Origin: Planoprotostelium fungivorum
Lineage: Eukaryota > Evosea > Variosea > Cavosteliida > Cavosteliaceae
Assembly: GCA_003024175.1 (NCBI GenBank)
Contig: MDYQ01000162.1
Location: 1-64,000 of the forward strand
DNA: 64,000 nucleotides
Direction: 5' to 3'
Position 1 is the stretch's first letter. Each line of letters starts with the position of its first letter. Below, piece after piece: positions 41,157 through 53,411 of this stretch. A model generated the notes under the pieces. The model searched no databases and was not told where the DNA came from. It was given only the letters and a program-made list of their open reading frames with translations. A program made the position numbers and the translations under genes.

Positions 41157-44100
41157 ATGGATTCTTCATCCTTCCAGGATGGCTCCTCTTCCGTTCACAG
41201 TGCGAACCTGGAGGTGAAACAACCATTCGAACCAATCCGCTCAGTCCCACGCAGGTCAACTCCATAATGGGATCGACTGAGACCGTGGACCGATTTATTG
41301 ATTCTGGAGGTCATCTGTCCTCTAAAAGACATCAAACCTTCTGGCAGAATTTGAATAACACTACAGGTGGGTCATTTTGAAGTTTCATTCATTCCAGCCA
41401 GCCATCATTCACCCACGGCATCTCGTCATTCGAATGATTGAGACGTCGTCGCAGGTGTGAGTTTGTACGTATCCGCTCTCTTCTGCAAGTTACTATCCAT
41501 GGAATTATACATGGGCTCCAAAGATGTTCCCCTCGTCGAGATGATGAAACAATTGACAACAGGACAACTCCCTCCCCCCATCCAAGACAATTCGAACAAA
41601 TCCCCCGATGATCTCACGAGTGAGATGCATATCATATCATCATCGGAACTCATCACCCCAGAATCCAACGTGAAGAACAGCGTTTGGACGACCCTCTACT
41701 ACCTCGGCCTCTTCCACTCAGTCGACCCCGAATACAACTCGGTCAAACTCTTCATGGACAACTGGAGACACTATATGGCCAAAGACGCCACCGTCCGAGA
41801 GTTCGAAGCGGTCATCAAACTGTTCAACATGTCTTACACGGAGTCCCCCGAAATTGTCAACCTCTTACTCCACTGTTCAGACATACCCGAGCACATCTCA
41901 AACGATCCGTACGAAACACACCCGCAGCAACGTGAGTCGAAGCGAAACGTCATGGATTGTGACGTAGAGGCAGTGGCTTACAGTATGATCTACGTCTTCG
42001 TCTTGTCTTCTCTCTTTCGATTGCATCAGAACAAGACCATCGTCGAGAGGCTCTTTCACTTGCTCAGGAAGCATCCGAATTTCAAGGCGCCAAAGAGAAT
42101 TTTAGTCATGCTGCACATCATCAAGAACGTGATGATATTGGTGAGCGGTGGAAAAAAAGTGACCTGACCGGGTATCGAACAGAATCCTCAGACGTCGCGG
42201 GAGAACATTGCCATGGCCATCGATCACATCAAACCTTTCTACCTCTGGCCCAGGTGAAATTTCCGTGAAATTTCTCGAACTGACAGAGCAGTCCTATCGG
42301 TGATTACGCGAGAGAGTTGCTGCAGTGTCTGTCTCTAGAGGCTAAAATTCCCGGATATACTCTGCGGAAGCAGATTTTAGCCGATTACCCGCAAATATCC
42401 GGGGGGTCACCCAAGGAGGGGTGAGTGGGCTGGGGTCGCAATTAAATGAGACTCACGGACAAAGGGAGGACGACGTGTACGTCGTGTTGGACTCGTCGGT
42501 GCCGCTGGCCATGGTTTTATTCGAATTTATTCGCGCTTCACAACCGTCGTACACCTCCGACACACAACTCCAATTGGACCTCTTAGCTCGTATCTTTCAT
42601 TTTCAACTTGATTTTCAACCTTATTTCATCTTTTTTTTTCAACTTTATTTCATCCTTGACCGAAATAAGACATCATGACGATCAACGTGGAGGGAACAGA
42701 AGAGATACAATGGGAGAATCTATCAGCAGCGAATGTAAAGACCTTCTTGACTGACGCCATGACAGTACAGAACCAGATCGTTTTCGTGTGAGATATCATA
42801 CGTCGATGCATCACCTCTCGTCCCAATTTGACACCACGACCGTCCCAATCGGGTTCTGACTCGTTGTAGAACGCAAAAACAATCCGAGGAATTTTGTCGG
42901 GACGGTCTGGGAGATTTACTGAAGAAGGTTTCTTCTACGACATTTTCGGACTCTTCGCTGAATCTGAGACCCCGACCCCTGAGGTGAGTGTGTGGGAGGT
43001 ACGGGAGGACCGAAAGTTTGTGCCAGGCACAAACATTTGAACTTTCACTTTCACTCGATGACTCCGGACAATCGACCCCCGACGGCCCAACAGATTGAGC
43101 CGGTGACAAAAATCGTCAAGAGAAACGGCACAGATGTGAGTACATTTTTTTCACGAAATTTCTCCAAAATATTTTTCGAAAAAAATATTTCTTCTCAACT
43201 TTTCACCGCGTAAGAAAACGTCTCGAAGAAAATTCAACATTCAACTTGACGGCTGATCCGTTCTTCAGGTCTTAGCCAAAATCTTTTCCTCTTTCGCTGA
43301 ATGCCCCGAAGGCAAGACACCCAAGTGAGTTCACCTTCCATCACAACTTCTCACGACCCTCCAGACCTGTCGCCAAGCTCATGATTGTCGGTGGCGACTC
43401 CCTCTTACACAACATGGCCGGTGCCCTGTCTTACCTCAAGATGACCAACACCGAGACGACACGTATATTGGATAACGTCGATCTACAACTCTTCTACGTG
43501 CCCTGTGGCTACGGTCACACGAGTTCTTACATGAGCAGGAGAGACCCTTGGTTCGCCAGGTGAGAATTCGGGTCACGTGATCGAGATGTTGACGTGTAGA
43601 CAGACACGTCTGCACTACAACGGTCGCGGTTGCCAAGGTATTACCCACCGTACTGTCGACAAATCTGAGCACCGAGCCCAGCTCACCCCTGACCGGTAGA
43701 ACAACCAGCAGCGTTCGGTGAGTCTACGCGCGACGAGGAGAGAAGAGACGACTGACGCGTCACAGTGATAACGAGTGGAGGTACAGTGGTTCAATGAACC
43801 GAGCGGCCTCTTCTTCTCTCTTCTCTGTGAAATCGATCATAAGGGCACCCAGACAAGGTGAATCGGATAACAAGATGACGCCCGCCGAGCTGTTGTACAC
43901 CGAGCTGGAGAACTACGTGCTGCAAGCGAAGGAGGAAGTGCCCATTCACGTGTACCAGTGTGAATGCACGACGACGGAGGGAGTCACGTACAATATCGTG
44001 TTCGTACGGTCGGTCGAGATCGGTTTTAAGGTTTATCAGAGGATAACGGTGAGGATTTCACGTCTCCACGAGATTTCGAAGAAAAATGATTTTGAAACTT

Positions 44101-44829
44101 TGCAGGAAGAAGAGTTGGCAGCGGGTATGACGAAGGATAAGATGACCAAATATCTGGCCCCAGTGTTAGCCGTACGATACAGCGCCAGCAACGTATTAGG
44201 AGTGCCTTATAGAGAGCACAAGATCGATTATCAGTACTACCACGTCATTCTAGCCAACAACATTCCCAACTTCAGCGCACCACTGCACAGCTCTGATCCA
44301 ACGAAACCGTGGTTGGAGGTCAGAGGATGTGATGCAGAGGTGATGATCTACATCATCATCATTTCAACCATCGCTTGATCCCGTTTCATCGACATCTCAT
44401 CTTATCACATCATCGACACATCATCGTCCATCATACATCCTCCATCATCGACACGTGATCTTCCATCATCGACACATCATCAACATCACTCATCTACAAC
44501 ACCGACTCCATCCATTGACCCTCATCCAGAAGAAATACAAGACGAAGCCCACGCCGAAAGACCTAGAGATGCCCTGCCTTGTCGCCCACACCTCCACCTT
44601 CGAGGCAGAAGCCAGACCAGGAACACACTTTCAAGTTCTTATAGACGATGTCCTCTGTGGTCCCTTTGTCAAGATCAAGTGAGACAGTTCATCACGAACA
44701 TGATCTCCATCACGATCTCCATCGCGAACACGACACTGACACGATGATAGAGTCAGTCCGGTGGGGAAGAGTGATAACCCTGTGACACTTCCCGTCAGAG
44801 GGTTCCTACCTCTCATGACCTTCTCTTGA
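41157..44829 (+). CDS. p101/p84-like PI3K regulatory subunit (PIK3R5/6 family)
   Basis: Probably the adaptor of a class IB-type phosphoinositide 3-kinase. It starts MDSSSFQDGSSSVHSANLE, spliced to VNSIMGSTETVDRFIDSGG. A helical N-terminal half follows (LYVSALFCKLLSMELYMGSK, IPEHISNDPYETHPQQ, KRILVMLHIIKNVMI, ENIAMAIDHIKPFYLWPR). The C-terminal half has LMIVGGDSLLHNMAGALSYL, VDLQLFYVPCGYGHTSSYMS, RRDPWFARYYPPYC, MTPAELLYTELENYVLQAKE and VPIHVYQCECTTTEGVTYNI. The end is FQVLIDDVLCGPFVKIK, spliced to VSPVGKSDNPVTLPVRGFLP. The order GGDSLL, LQLFYVP, then DPWFAR and the terminal FLP strand recalls animal p101. At least twelve short introns. Identification is by motif memory, so a profile search is needed to confirm it. 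Confidence 0.55.
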
Positions 44830-44989
44830 AGACGTTGTGTTCGTCGAAGATGATGAGAGTGTGTGTGATCCTGTGTGTAACACTTCTATATAAACCGAGT
44901 GGGATCATGGTGATGTGTCCTCTCTTTTTCTATTTTCGTGTCGTTTGGTACGATAATCCGTTTTAATTCTTTTATTCATTTTTGTCTCT

Positions 44990-46110
44990 ATCATCTGATG
45001 TCTTTGCAGATCGTGGATGATTCCTCGATGTCGATGTATCACGGCATCCACATCAAAGTTTATACGTGTGAACAGGGTGTGAGAGATTGTTGTCACGTTG
45101 CTGTGATAGGTCACGAAAATCGACCACAAAATGGGGAAATGAGAAAAATTTGAATTGTAAACCTACCGTTGAATTGGCGCGTTTTTCATTTTTCAACTAC
45201 GATCCGAGAGAGGCGAACTACCGAGAGAGGACAAACAGTCTGAGGTATCGACCACTTCAGTATATCCTCTCTCGTTCATTATACGACTCTCTCAACACGC
45301 CCGGGGACAATTCATTCTTTAATCCTCGATCGATTCAGGTGCACTCCCTCCTTCCTCCTCTTTGACTTCCCTTTCACTAATTACTGATCCACATAGATAG
45401 TGTCATTGATGCAGCTTAGATGATCGAACTGGTCCATCTGGCGGTCGTCGCCCGAGATGGTGCCTCTTCTATCGTTCGACCCTTTTGATACAATCTATTC
45501 TCTTTTTACTTGGAAAGGTGAGCTTTTCCCTACTGCTTTGAGTCACCTATCATCTGAAGGTGCACCACCTCGTATGGGGGCGAGGAAGGAGTTACAGACA
45601 ATAGTCCACACAGCTGGAAGTTTGGCAAAGTGTGCCAAGGCGTCACAGCACGTCGGGGATGTAGCTCAGATGGTAGAGCACTCGCTTAGCATGCGAGGGG
45701 TACAGGGATCGATACCCTGCTTCTCCACTCCCTTTTATGTGACAGCGTACGAGGGTGAGTCCAAATCACGTCGTATGATCCTCTGGTTACTCAGAAACGA
45801 TACACTTGCTCAAAAAAATCGTCATGATGAAGATAGCACCATCGTGATCAACATCATCGCACCGCATCACGATGTCGCTAATCATCCTCACATCAACCTC
45901 GTTTTCTACTCTATTAGATTCACTCCTCCGTCTGCAATCGACCCGCCCAACCTAAAAGATTCCAGACCAAGGTGAGACTGTCTTTGGAGGTCCGACGCTC
46001 TTCTTGGGTGGTGCTGATTCCAGATACATCGCCTCTGGCATACGAAGAGACGATGAGAAAGTTGTTTCCACTCCACACGACTCAGTTCATCGAAGGAACT
46101 GGATACTGAG
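44990..46110 (+). CDS. possible multi-exon gene, unrecognised
   Basis: Several exon-like frames bounded by GTGAG/AG signals: IVDDSSMSMYHGIHIKVYTC, FFNYDPREANYRERTNSLRY, RPLQYILSRSLYDSLNTPGD, VPLLSFDPFDTIYSLFTWK, and at the 3' end FTPPSAIDPPNLKDSRPR followed by an exon ending FIEGTGY or similar near 46110. I could not join them into one model, and a tRNA-Ala gene lies between the middle and last pieces. There may be two small genes here. Confidence 0.3.
45655..45727 (+). tRNA. tRNA-Ala (AGC)
   Basis: A 73-nt cloverleaf beginning GGGGATGTAGCTCAGATGG. The anticodon arm CTCGC-TTAGCAT-GCGAG has anticodon AGC. The T-arm is CAGGG-ATCGATA-CCCTG and the 3' end CTTCTCC plus discriminator A. The acceptor has one T-T mismatch and a G-T wobble. 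No intron. Confidence 0.92.
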
Positions 46111-46489
46111 TACAGGCAGAGAGAAGAGTTTATAAAAATTGTCTCTGCCTTAAGAGGCAGAGTGAAAGTGTGTTCATCTCAGTCCAAGGCCGTTCATGAC
46201 TTTGGAGTGTTGATTGATTCTTTGGAGAGGGGACTGACCAGCAGTTCGGACTTTGATCTCGAAAGAACAAACAATGCGTATGTTTTCGATGGAACACGGT
46301 CATTGTTGCATCGTCAGCTACACGATCCACGATTCTTTTCACGCGTGATAGTGTAAGTAGGAGGCGACACTGGAAAGTATCTAATGAGACGTCCATTCAC
46401 TCAATCTGAGCGACGCATTTGAATAAGCAAACTCTTATATGACATATATATTATGCTCAACAACATTTGTGTCCAGAGAAGAAGAGCGT

Positions 46490-49232
46490 TCAGAAGATCC
46501 ACCAGTTCTGCACTCTGTTCAAGCTGACGCTAGAGAGGATGTTGCCAAGCTCCCAGCCAGTTCCCCAGTCGTAAGAGGTCGTCTGCTGACTCCAGTTGGT
46601 GACAGGCACGACAGCACCGGTGAGATACTTGTCTCTGGCATCGATGATCTCCTCCTTGACGAGAGTGCGAGCAAAGACGAGGAACTCGTCGAGAGTACCG
46701 CGAAGAGGGTCAGCAGACAGCTTGCCTCCCACGTTGAGACCGACGACGCTCTGAACGAGGGCAGAGATGGGCTTGGCGCCGCAAGAGACGCCGTTCAGGT
46801 AGAGTTCGGCACGATCGGCACTGACGGCGACGGCAACGTGAGCCCACACGCCAACTTGTAGAGAGCTAGCGTCCCAGCTGACTGAGCTGCCCTGAGATGG
46901 CTGGAAGGTGATCTGCTTGGCGTTGCCATCGAAGGTGAGCTCCCAGCCGCTGAGAAGAGCCTTGGTCGATGCGATGACGTTCTTTCCTCCGATCGCATCC
47001 AGGCGCAACCAGGTGGCGATAGTGAAGGCCTTGTTGAGATCGAACTGAGGCAGAGTGATGTAGAGGCGATTTCCGCTCTTCCAGTTCAAAGCCTGTCTCA
47101 GCTTACCGACGACGAGAGAGATGTCAGTGGAGAAGGCGCCGTGACGGCCGTGACCAGAGTCATCGGTACATTTTCCCAGCTTGATCTTGTCGAATGACCA
47201 GTAGAGCCAGGGTAAGCCGCACTTCTTGCCGCCAGTCGTGGTAGACGATGGTGCCACAGTGGAAGATGAGGTAGGAGTGAAAGACTGAGAGGTCGTCGCT
47301 GCGTCTGTGGATGGGGTATACGTGGCAGCATCAGTGGGAGTGTAAGTCATTGCATCTGTTGCAGGTGTAGATGTGACGGTATCGGTAGGAGTGGAAGGCT
47401 GAGAGGTCATCGCAGGTGCAGACGTGGAGGTAGAACATCTGTTGCTGATGATGGAGAGGATCTGCTGGGCAGAGAGAGACTGAGTGAACATCAGGAAGTC
47501 GTCGAGTGCACCCTTGAAGTTGCTGATGCTCTGATCGGCTGCGATGTAGAGAGGGCTAGTGACCTTGGACAGAGCGATGTTCTGAATGGCGCCAGCAACA
47601 CCGTTGATGTACAGAATGACCTTGCCGCTCTTCTCTGCAGTGAAAGCCAAGTGGAACCATGCGTCAGTGGGAATGTTGATGTTCCAAGAAACGCTAGAGT
47701 AGCCAGAGGTGTAAGTGCATGTCTTTGCAATAGGGTTGATTGACAGCTCCCAGCCAGAGACGAGAGAGAAGAGACCTTTCTTTGCGGACACGATCTTCAT
47801 CACTTTGTTGCTCGCTTGTACCTGTTCAATCTCAGTGATGTCCACGAGAGAGGAGAAAGAGTATAACTCACCTTCAACCAAGTAGCTATAGAGAAAGCAC
47901 TTTCAAGACCGGCAGTTTGATCTAGTCTCAGACCCTGGAAGCCAGAAGCAGAGTCGAAGCCGAGTGCCTGCTTTGTCTTTCCCAAGATGACGCTTGGTAA
48001 GCCGAGCACAGTAGCGATCCTACCGTTTCCACTGTCGTCCTTCAACAGGCTGTTCAAGATGCCGTTGTCAAAGGAGTAGTAGCAGAAGGGGACGGGGATG
48101 GAAGGGCCTCCAGGAACGCAGGGAGCCGTCACGAGAGGAATCGAGCTGGTCGCGGGAATGTAAGTTGTCGGTGCAGGGATGGTGGGGGTCGATGGTGAAA
48201 CCGAAGTGATGATGTTGGTCAGGGGGAACAGTCCTCCGAGGATGTTTGTGACAACGTTGGTGGCGGGTAAAACGGATGTGACGACTTTAGTCACGGGTAG
48301 CACCGCAGTGACAACGTTGGTGACGGGCAGCACTGAATTGACGACGTTTGACAGAACGTTGGGCACAGTGGGACCAGTGAGAGTGGCGTACAAGTAGTTG
48401 GCAGAGCAGGTAAGACCGCTGACCTTGTTGACGTACAAGTTGGAGCCGCCGTTTGGTGCAGAGCATGCGTACCATAGGAGGCTGCCGTTGTGGCTGAGGT
48501 AGTCACCGGAGATACCGAAGATCGTCTTGACAGCAGCGTTGGCAGTGTTGGCAACAGTGTTGACGGCACCGTTAGCAGCGGTAGTGACAGGGGCTGAGCC
48601 GTACATGAGCTGTCCAGCGGTAGAGATGTAGCACTGCTGACCCTTGTGATCGAAGAGAGATCCTGCAGACAGAGTGAAGTTGACTGCGGCAGTGGCGCTC
48701 TTTGCTGCGTTGATACGAAGCTGACCGCCCAGTAGAGAGCGAACATTATAGAGACCAAAGGGACTCTTGCATGTCGTGTCAGCGACAGCAGCTGTGGGCT
48801 GAGGGCAAGTGCTGATGTCTTGAGGCTGGCCAGAGACGCAGCAGAACTTGCTGCTGTCGTAACATGCGTCGCCGCAAGCCATCATGTTGTTGGTCACACA
48901 AGATGGAGGAGAAGAGCAACTGCGGTCAGTTCTGGCAGTGTACTGAACATTCATCAGTCGACGCTGTCTTAGTCATCTGCAAGAGAAGAACTCACCGAGC
49001 CGTCAGTTCCGCACTGGTAAGCGCAAGAAGCGATGCAGACGTCGTTGCAAGAGGTAGTTCCGATGGCACACAGACGATACTGTCCGTGATACTGGTCAGC
49101 GTTGCAGCTGTACTGAGAGGGATCGTAGCATGCGTTGACGCCAGAGCACCAGACATAGCCAGGCTGGCACATGTCGGCCCACACAGCTGTGGCCGAGAGA
49201 GCGAGAAACAGCAAAGTGATTGCGTGTCTCAT
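46490..49232 (-). CDS. secreted lectin-like protein with cysteine-rich N-terminus and two LamG/ConA-like domains
   Basis: Probably a cell-surface or wall-associated glycan-binding protein. Signal peptide MRHAITLLFLALSATAVWA. A cysteine-rich module follows, CQPGYVWCSGVNACYDPSQY, then CNDVCIASCAYQCGTDGS; the CYDPSQYSC motif resembles a fungal wall-associated module. After a short intron come CSSPPSCVTNN, MACGDACYDSSKFCC and a beta-rich region. A valine/threonine repeat spacer (SVLPVTNVVTAVLPVTKVVT) precedes LamG domain 1 (FCYYSFDNGILNSLLKDDSG to ALDDFLMFTQSLS). A second intron lies inside this domain (about 47880-47830). A Thr/Ser/Pro linker leads to LamG domain 2 (LYWSFDKIKLGKCTDDSGHG, AFTIATWLRLDAIGG, GTLDEFLVFARTLVKEEI), ending NRVQNWWIF at 46490. 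Its first exon and upstream region are copied at the right edge of the window. Confidence 0.85.
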
Positions 49233-49535
49233 CTTGTTCGTGGAGTAGTTGGATGTCGTTCGTGTGTTGTTGTTCGTAGGTCTGTTTCTTTTCGAATGAT
49301 GTTGAGCCGAGGCTCACTTTCAGTCACGTGCATGGCTTCCCGGCACGTGGTGTAAACCTTTTCCTGTCAGTATTGACGTCTCCGGGTACCGCACACCATG
49401 TAGCTGTCTCTGTTTGATCTATGATTCGCTTATACAACACGGATGGAAGCATAGAGCATTCGTAGGCGAACGGTGTTTTTCAGGTTGAATGTTCCATATC
49501 CCAACTTTTGTGCCTCCCTGCCTGTGGGCTATGAG
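48969..49535 (-). repeat. inverted segmental duplication, arm 1
   Basis: Exon 1 of the lectin gene plus about 300 bp upstream matches 63440-64000 in the opposite orientation. The coding part differs by two amino acids over 79 (N/K and T/A). Upstream similarity breaks up in places, but the start-proximal 120 bp is nearly identical. Confidence 0.9.
49324..49349 (-). promoter_or_regulatory. paired CACGTG (E-box) promoter element of the lectin gene
   Basis: Two CACGTG sites at 49325-49330 and 49344-49349, about 95-115 bp before the start codon. The block ccacgtgccgggaagccatg plus cacgtgactga is conserved exactly in the duplicate copy, while nearby sequence has changed. It may be a bHLH-type factor site; the function is inferred. 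Confidence 0.45.
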
Positions 49536-50441
49536 CTATAAAATGATCGTTCCTCCATATATCTTGACGTCTTTGAGGCTACAAGGGTCACATCAGATCA
49601 GATCGCATCAATATTCTAATTTTCTTTTGGATGTCTAAATCGAAAGAAGTAACTCAGAAGGATAGACAACTGTTTCATGTCCTCTCAAATTCTCTGTCTG
49701 AAATAGATCTCTTCGTTTAGAATCGATCGTTCTCTGCAATTCTCTCCTACGGCTAGCAGGGATGGTGTGCATACCCCGAAGGTCATGTCTAGTGGTTGTT
49801 CGATCACGGACGATACGGAGGGAAAACGAACTGCGGTCTTCTCTTTATTTGATATTCCATTCTCGCCGTCGATCCTCTGAGCATCATGGTCAACTTCAGC
49901 GTCATACCCAGACACGGTCCGAGAGGAGATACACCGTTTCAGTAGCACCAAATCAACTCGTCAAGAGTCACATTATCCAATATCGTCGATCACAAGTATT
50001 GCAAAGGTATCATCCTCATTCAGCTGAGGATCGAACACCAGATCGGAACTTGATCAACAGAAATGAGAGCCTTCGACCGGCAACTTTGACGAGGGAAAGG
50101 TCCACAATCCATGGGACTGTACGAATGGGCAACGATGAAACCCTGGATGAAGCACTGCGGGCAACATTTTGACGTGAAGAGGATTAAGAGTTGTCCCAAT
50201 CCCAGATGTAAGGCAATGTAGATTGCTTAAAGGGGCTGGGAGTGGGATCTGTTGTTCTACGTTCACCTCCTATACCAATAAGTCGCGCTCGTTTACATAC
50301 TATGGAAGTCGCATTGGAAGATCCTTCCAATGAAAGTGTCCAACATTGCTGTTCGGTTCCGCAATTCATTTTCTTCGTGAGAAAGGAAACCACCATTCTA
50401 GGGAGGAGCAACATCATTCTCACACAACACCGACCATCGCC
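49536..50441. other. region without a supported gene
   Basis: Open frames on both strands (for example 49685-49951 minus and 49762-50172 plus) overlap each other and show no domains. A piece near 49760-49880 reads MSSGCSITDDTEGKRTAVFS in one frame and might be an exon, but nothing joins to it. The 5' part is the upstream region of the lectin gene. Confidence 0.3.
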
Positions 50442-50740
50442 ATGAGAGTTCAATCGATGGAAATACCTCGCCAGATCCTGCCTCAGTTGAAGACGGGTCG
50501 CACGTCGAGCGCGAATAAGGTCGTCAGGCCCATCTTTAAGAGTCAGGAGCTGAGCTTAGAGGTGACACGAAGGTGTTAGATAAGATGATGTGACATTGAA
50601 ACAGTTGGCCATGCCTCATGTGTTTCCTAGACAGGAGCCTGCGGACGAAGAGGATGACCGATACACTATCACCATCGACCGAACGGGGAGAAGGATATTT
50701 CGAGTGCATCAGATCGCCACCGTGGAGACACTACGCTGAG
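50442..50740 (+). CDS. small hypothetical protein
   Basis: Two exons: MRVQSMEIPRQILPQLKTGR, TSSANKVVRPIFKSQELSLE, then a 44-nt intron with a GTGAC donor, then LAMPHVFPRQEPADEEDDRY and TITIDRTGRRIFRVHQIATV ending at 50740. About 85 residues, basic then acidic, no known domain. An upstream exon is possible because a further open frame lies at 50302-50395. Confidence 0.42.
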
Positions 50741-50827
50741 TTCGAGGTCTTGTGAATAAATTGTATAAACGTGCTCGCGATGACAATCATCTCCCACCAC
50801 GATGCAGATGTCTACACGAACCGATCT

Positions 50828-53028
50828 TTATTTCATGAAAGACTTCCTTTCTGATTTTCTCTCAGACTTTCTATCTGATCTTCGATCTGATTTGGCGATG
50901 AGTGACTGTCTCTCTTGTTTCGACATCCTCTTCTGTTCGGAGTCGCGGTCAACTGAGTCAAAGAGGAAGATGGGGCTGCCCGTCTCATCTTCATCTTCGG
51001 ATGAGAAGTCTAAACTGGAGCGAGGCCTGGGAGGTCCGCGCCTGCGGGTTTCAGAGGAGGTCTTTAACGTGCACGTGTCATCTCACCAGAAGGTCATCCT
51101 CTGTCTTCTGTACTTCACGAGGACAAAACTAATGACAACTAGCATGGCGACGCCGATGAGAGTGAGTAGAATAGCTAGTCCATGATTCTTCGGTACGTCT
51201 GCATCATCTTCAGATGTGATGCATCATCGTCATGACATCACCTCTCCCACAGTTGATGGGTCGACCGAAACCGATGAGTCCATTCTTCAGATCGAATTTC
51301 GTATAGAAGCCAGTCATCCAATTGTCACCTGTTCCATTCATCACGCTCGTCGCCCATTTAAAACACTTTAAAATCCTTTTTTAGACATTTCGTCTCTTCT
51401 CTCACCTAAGACAACGTGTGATTCGTTGTGTGACAGACCGATCATGAGCTTGGCACAGTAATTATATTTGAACGAACTGACTGGAAAATAGTGCACGTAT
51501 TGACGTCCATTGATAGTCTTATTGAATCGAATTCCTTCCACTGTCTCGAAGACAAAGGTGAGAGGAGGCAATATGCTGATCTCCTCTGTTTTTGTCATCA
51601 TCATGATCGTGTCGATGATGTCGATGTTCTGATGATGATGTCTCACCCTCTTTGACCAACATGCAGCTGGTCGATGTGTTCGAGCACAACAACTTGGGCC
51701 CTCCGTCTTTGCAGATACTCTCCAGCTCTCGCACATATTGTCTATACAATGGATCTGGAAGCCAGATGCCGTCGCTGCCGCTGTCTATGGTGGCGAAGAA
51801 AGGTGTATCTGTCTCTTCACTCTTTGCATTCTTACCAAAAGACATGCCCCACACGTTCACCGCGTAGGTTCCCTCTCTACAACGCGTCAGAGAGATTAAA
51901 ATACCGACGTCGTCGATTTAAATGGGTGAAACTGCAATGGATGTAGACGTATAGACCCACATTGGAGAGGGATCGAGGAGGGGTGCGTAGTCCATAGACT
52001 TCTCGGTGTGATATTTCTCTTGGTCATCTCTTCCCAAAATCAAAAATCCATCTTGTTCTCCGAAACAGAGGGAGAAGGTCTGGTCCATCCAGAGGTTGTT
52101 GCTGAAGAACGATTGGATGATGCCCGGCATGACGGTTCTACCGTCTCCATCGGGGGTGGGTCCGAGAGCCAAGACGCCGTCCATCGATTGACTGGATAAA
52201 ACGGCTCCTCTGATGACATTCAGATGGAATGACGAATCATGTGGTGATCTCACACGGTCGTGCGATCTTCGACGGATTCCTCCGTAATAAGGACGAAATG
52301 ACCGGTGGCCTGTGAGGAGAGTTGAGGATGATGTCTTTATGAGAATGTGATGTGATTGATGTCTTCACCTCCGTGGTTCCTAATCTCAAAGTATCTTTCA
52401 TGGGTAAACCCGTGTTGTTGTTCGTTTGATCCCACTGTTCGAGTCAGTTGGAGAACAGATGGGGAGCCTCACCGATATGTTCACGCAGCATGGTGTCTTA
52501 CATTTGGTCTGGTTGCAAGTCTCTGGGTATTTGAGTGGATTCAGCATATCGTGCGACCACGATGCGTTTCGATCGTAACCCTCATTTTCTTTCGTGTGAC
52601 GACATTGCTCCTGATTCATGTCGCCAGCACCCTTCACTATATGGCAGTCTCGGCTCACGACCGCTGTATAATACGTCCCGGTATCTACCTGCATGGAGAG
52701 TCACTCTAGAGGGGGTGATGTTTGGGAAGACATACCAACATGACAAACTTTTGTTCGGGTGACCCGAGACCTAGTGTGATGTAATAATCATTCGTATTGA
52801 CTCCTCCCGTGATTTGGATGCTCCTCGTCTATGCCGTGATATCAGATGCGTACAAATGATGTGTATCAATCTCACAATAGGAACCAGAGGGTTTGCACCT
52901 ATCTCTAACCTCGACACCTCATCTCCAGAGACATCGCAGAAAATTGTCGATGATAAGATGATGCAAACTATATTCAGTGAGACCCAAATAGAGAAGACAA
53001 GTGAAAGCTCACACAGTAATCGACACAT
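50828..53028 (-). CDS. type I membrane aspartic peptidase (A1, pepsin-like)
   Basis: The start is hydrophobic, MCRLLCELSLVFSIWVSLNI, a signal peptide or anchor. Exons then give GGVNTNDYYITLGLGSPEQ, spliced to VDTGTYYTAVV with the first catalytic Asp (DTG). Later parts are SQSMDGVLALGPTPDGDG, SFFSNNLWMDQTFSLCFGEQ and DGFLILGRDD. The second catalytic Asp is in FFATIDSGSDGIWLP (DSG). Cysteine-containing C-terminal strands lead to a transmembrane helix, GLAILLTLIGVAMLVVISFV, then a cytoplasmic tail of about 80 residues rich in S, R, K and D (DFSSEDEDETGSPIFLF ... KSERKSERKSFMK), stop at 50828. Membrane-anchored pepsin-like enzymes occur in many protists. About eight introns; borders in 51180-51380 and 52240-52400 are approximate. 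Confidence 0.8.
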
Positions 53029-53411
53029 CAGGTACCTTCCTGTGAAGACAGCGGAACGATGAATTTCGCCTCTCAGAGCGATGCACTACAACGTGTATCT
53101 CGTGACAGAATACGCTGGCTTTCGCATTGATTTACGTGAGATACATGATGACGAACCCATCCACTTCAATCCAAGCTACTGCTATGGTTATGAGTGGACC
53201 TGATGTATGCGTCATATGAGATGGTGCTCTGCCACTGATTCTAAATCTGATCAAGAAGCATTACACACGATTGCGATTCAATTCACGTTCTTGCAGACTA
53301 ACAGTTGAGAAAGAAGAAGGAAAGATTGTCAAAATTGTCTCATTTATCTCGTTGCCGCCAAAATTAAAGTTCAAAAAAATTCTCTGGTTGGGATGTGTGT
53401 TCGTTGGTTCC
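53029..53411. other. intergenic region
   Basis: No gene is supported. It holds the 5' flank of the aspartic peptidase and the 3' flank of the kinase, both on the minus strand. Confidence 0.4.

Noticed and set aside
45457-45975. A 172-codon open frame
   Set aside because: It runs straight through the tRNA-Ala gene and shows no domain, so most of it cannot be one exon; only short parts might be coding.
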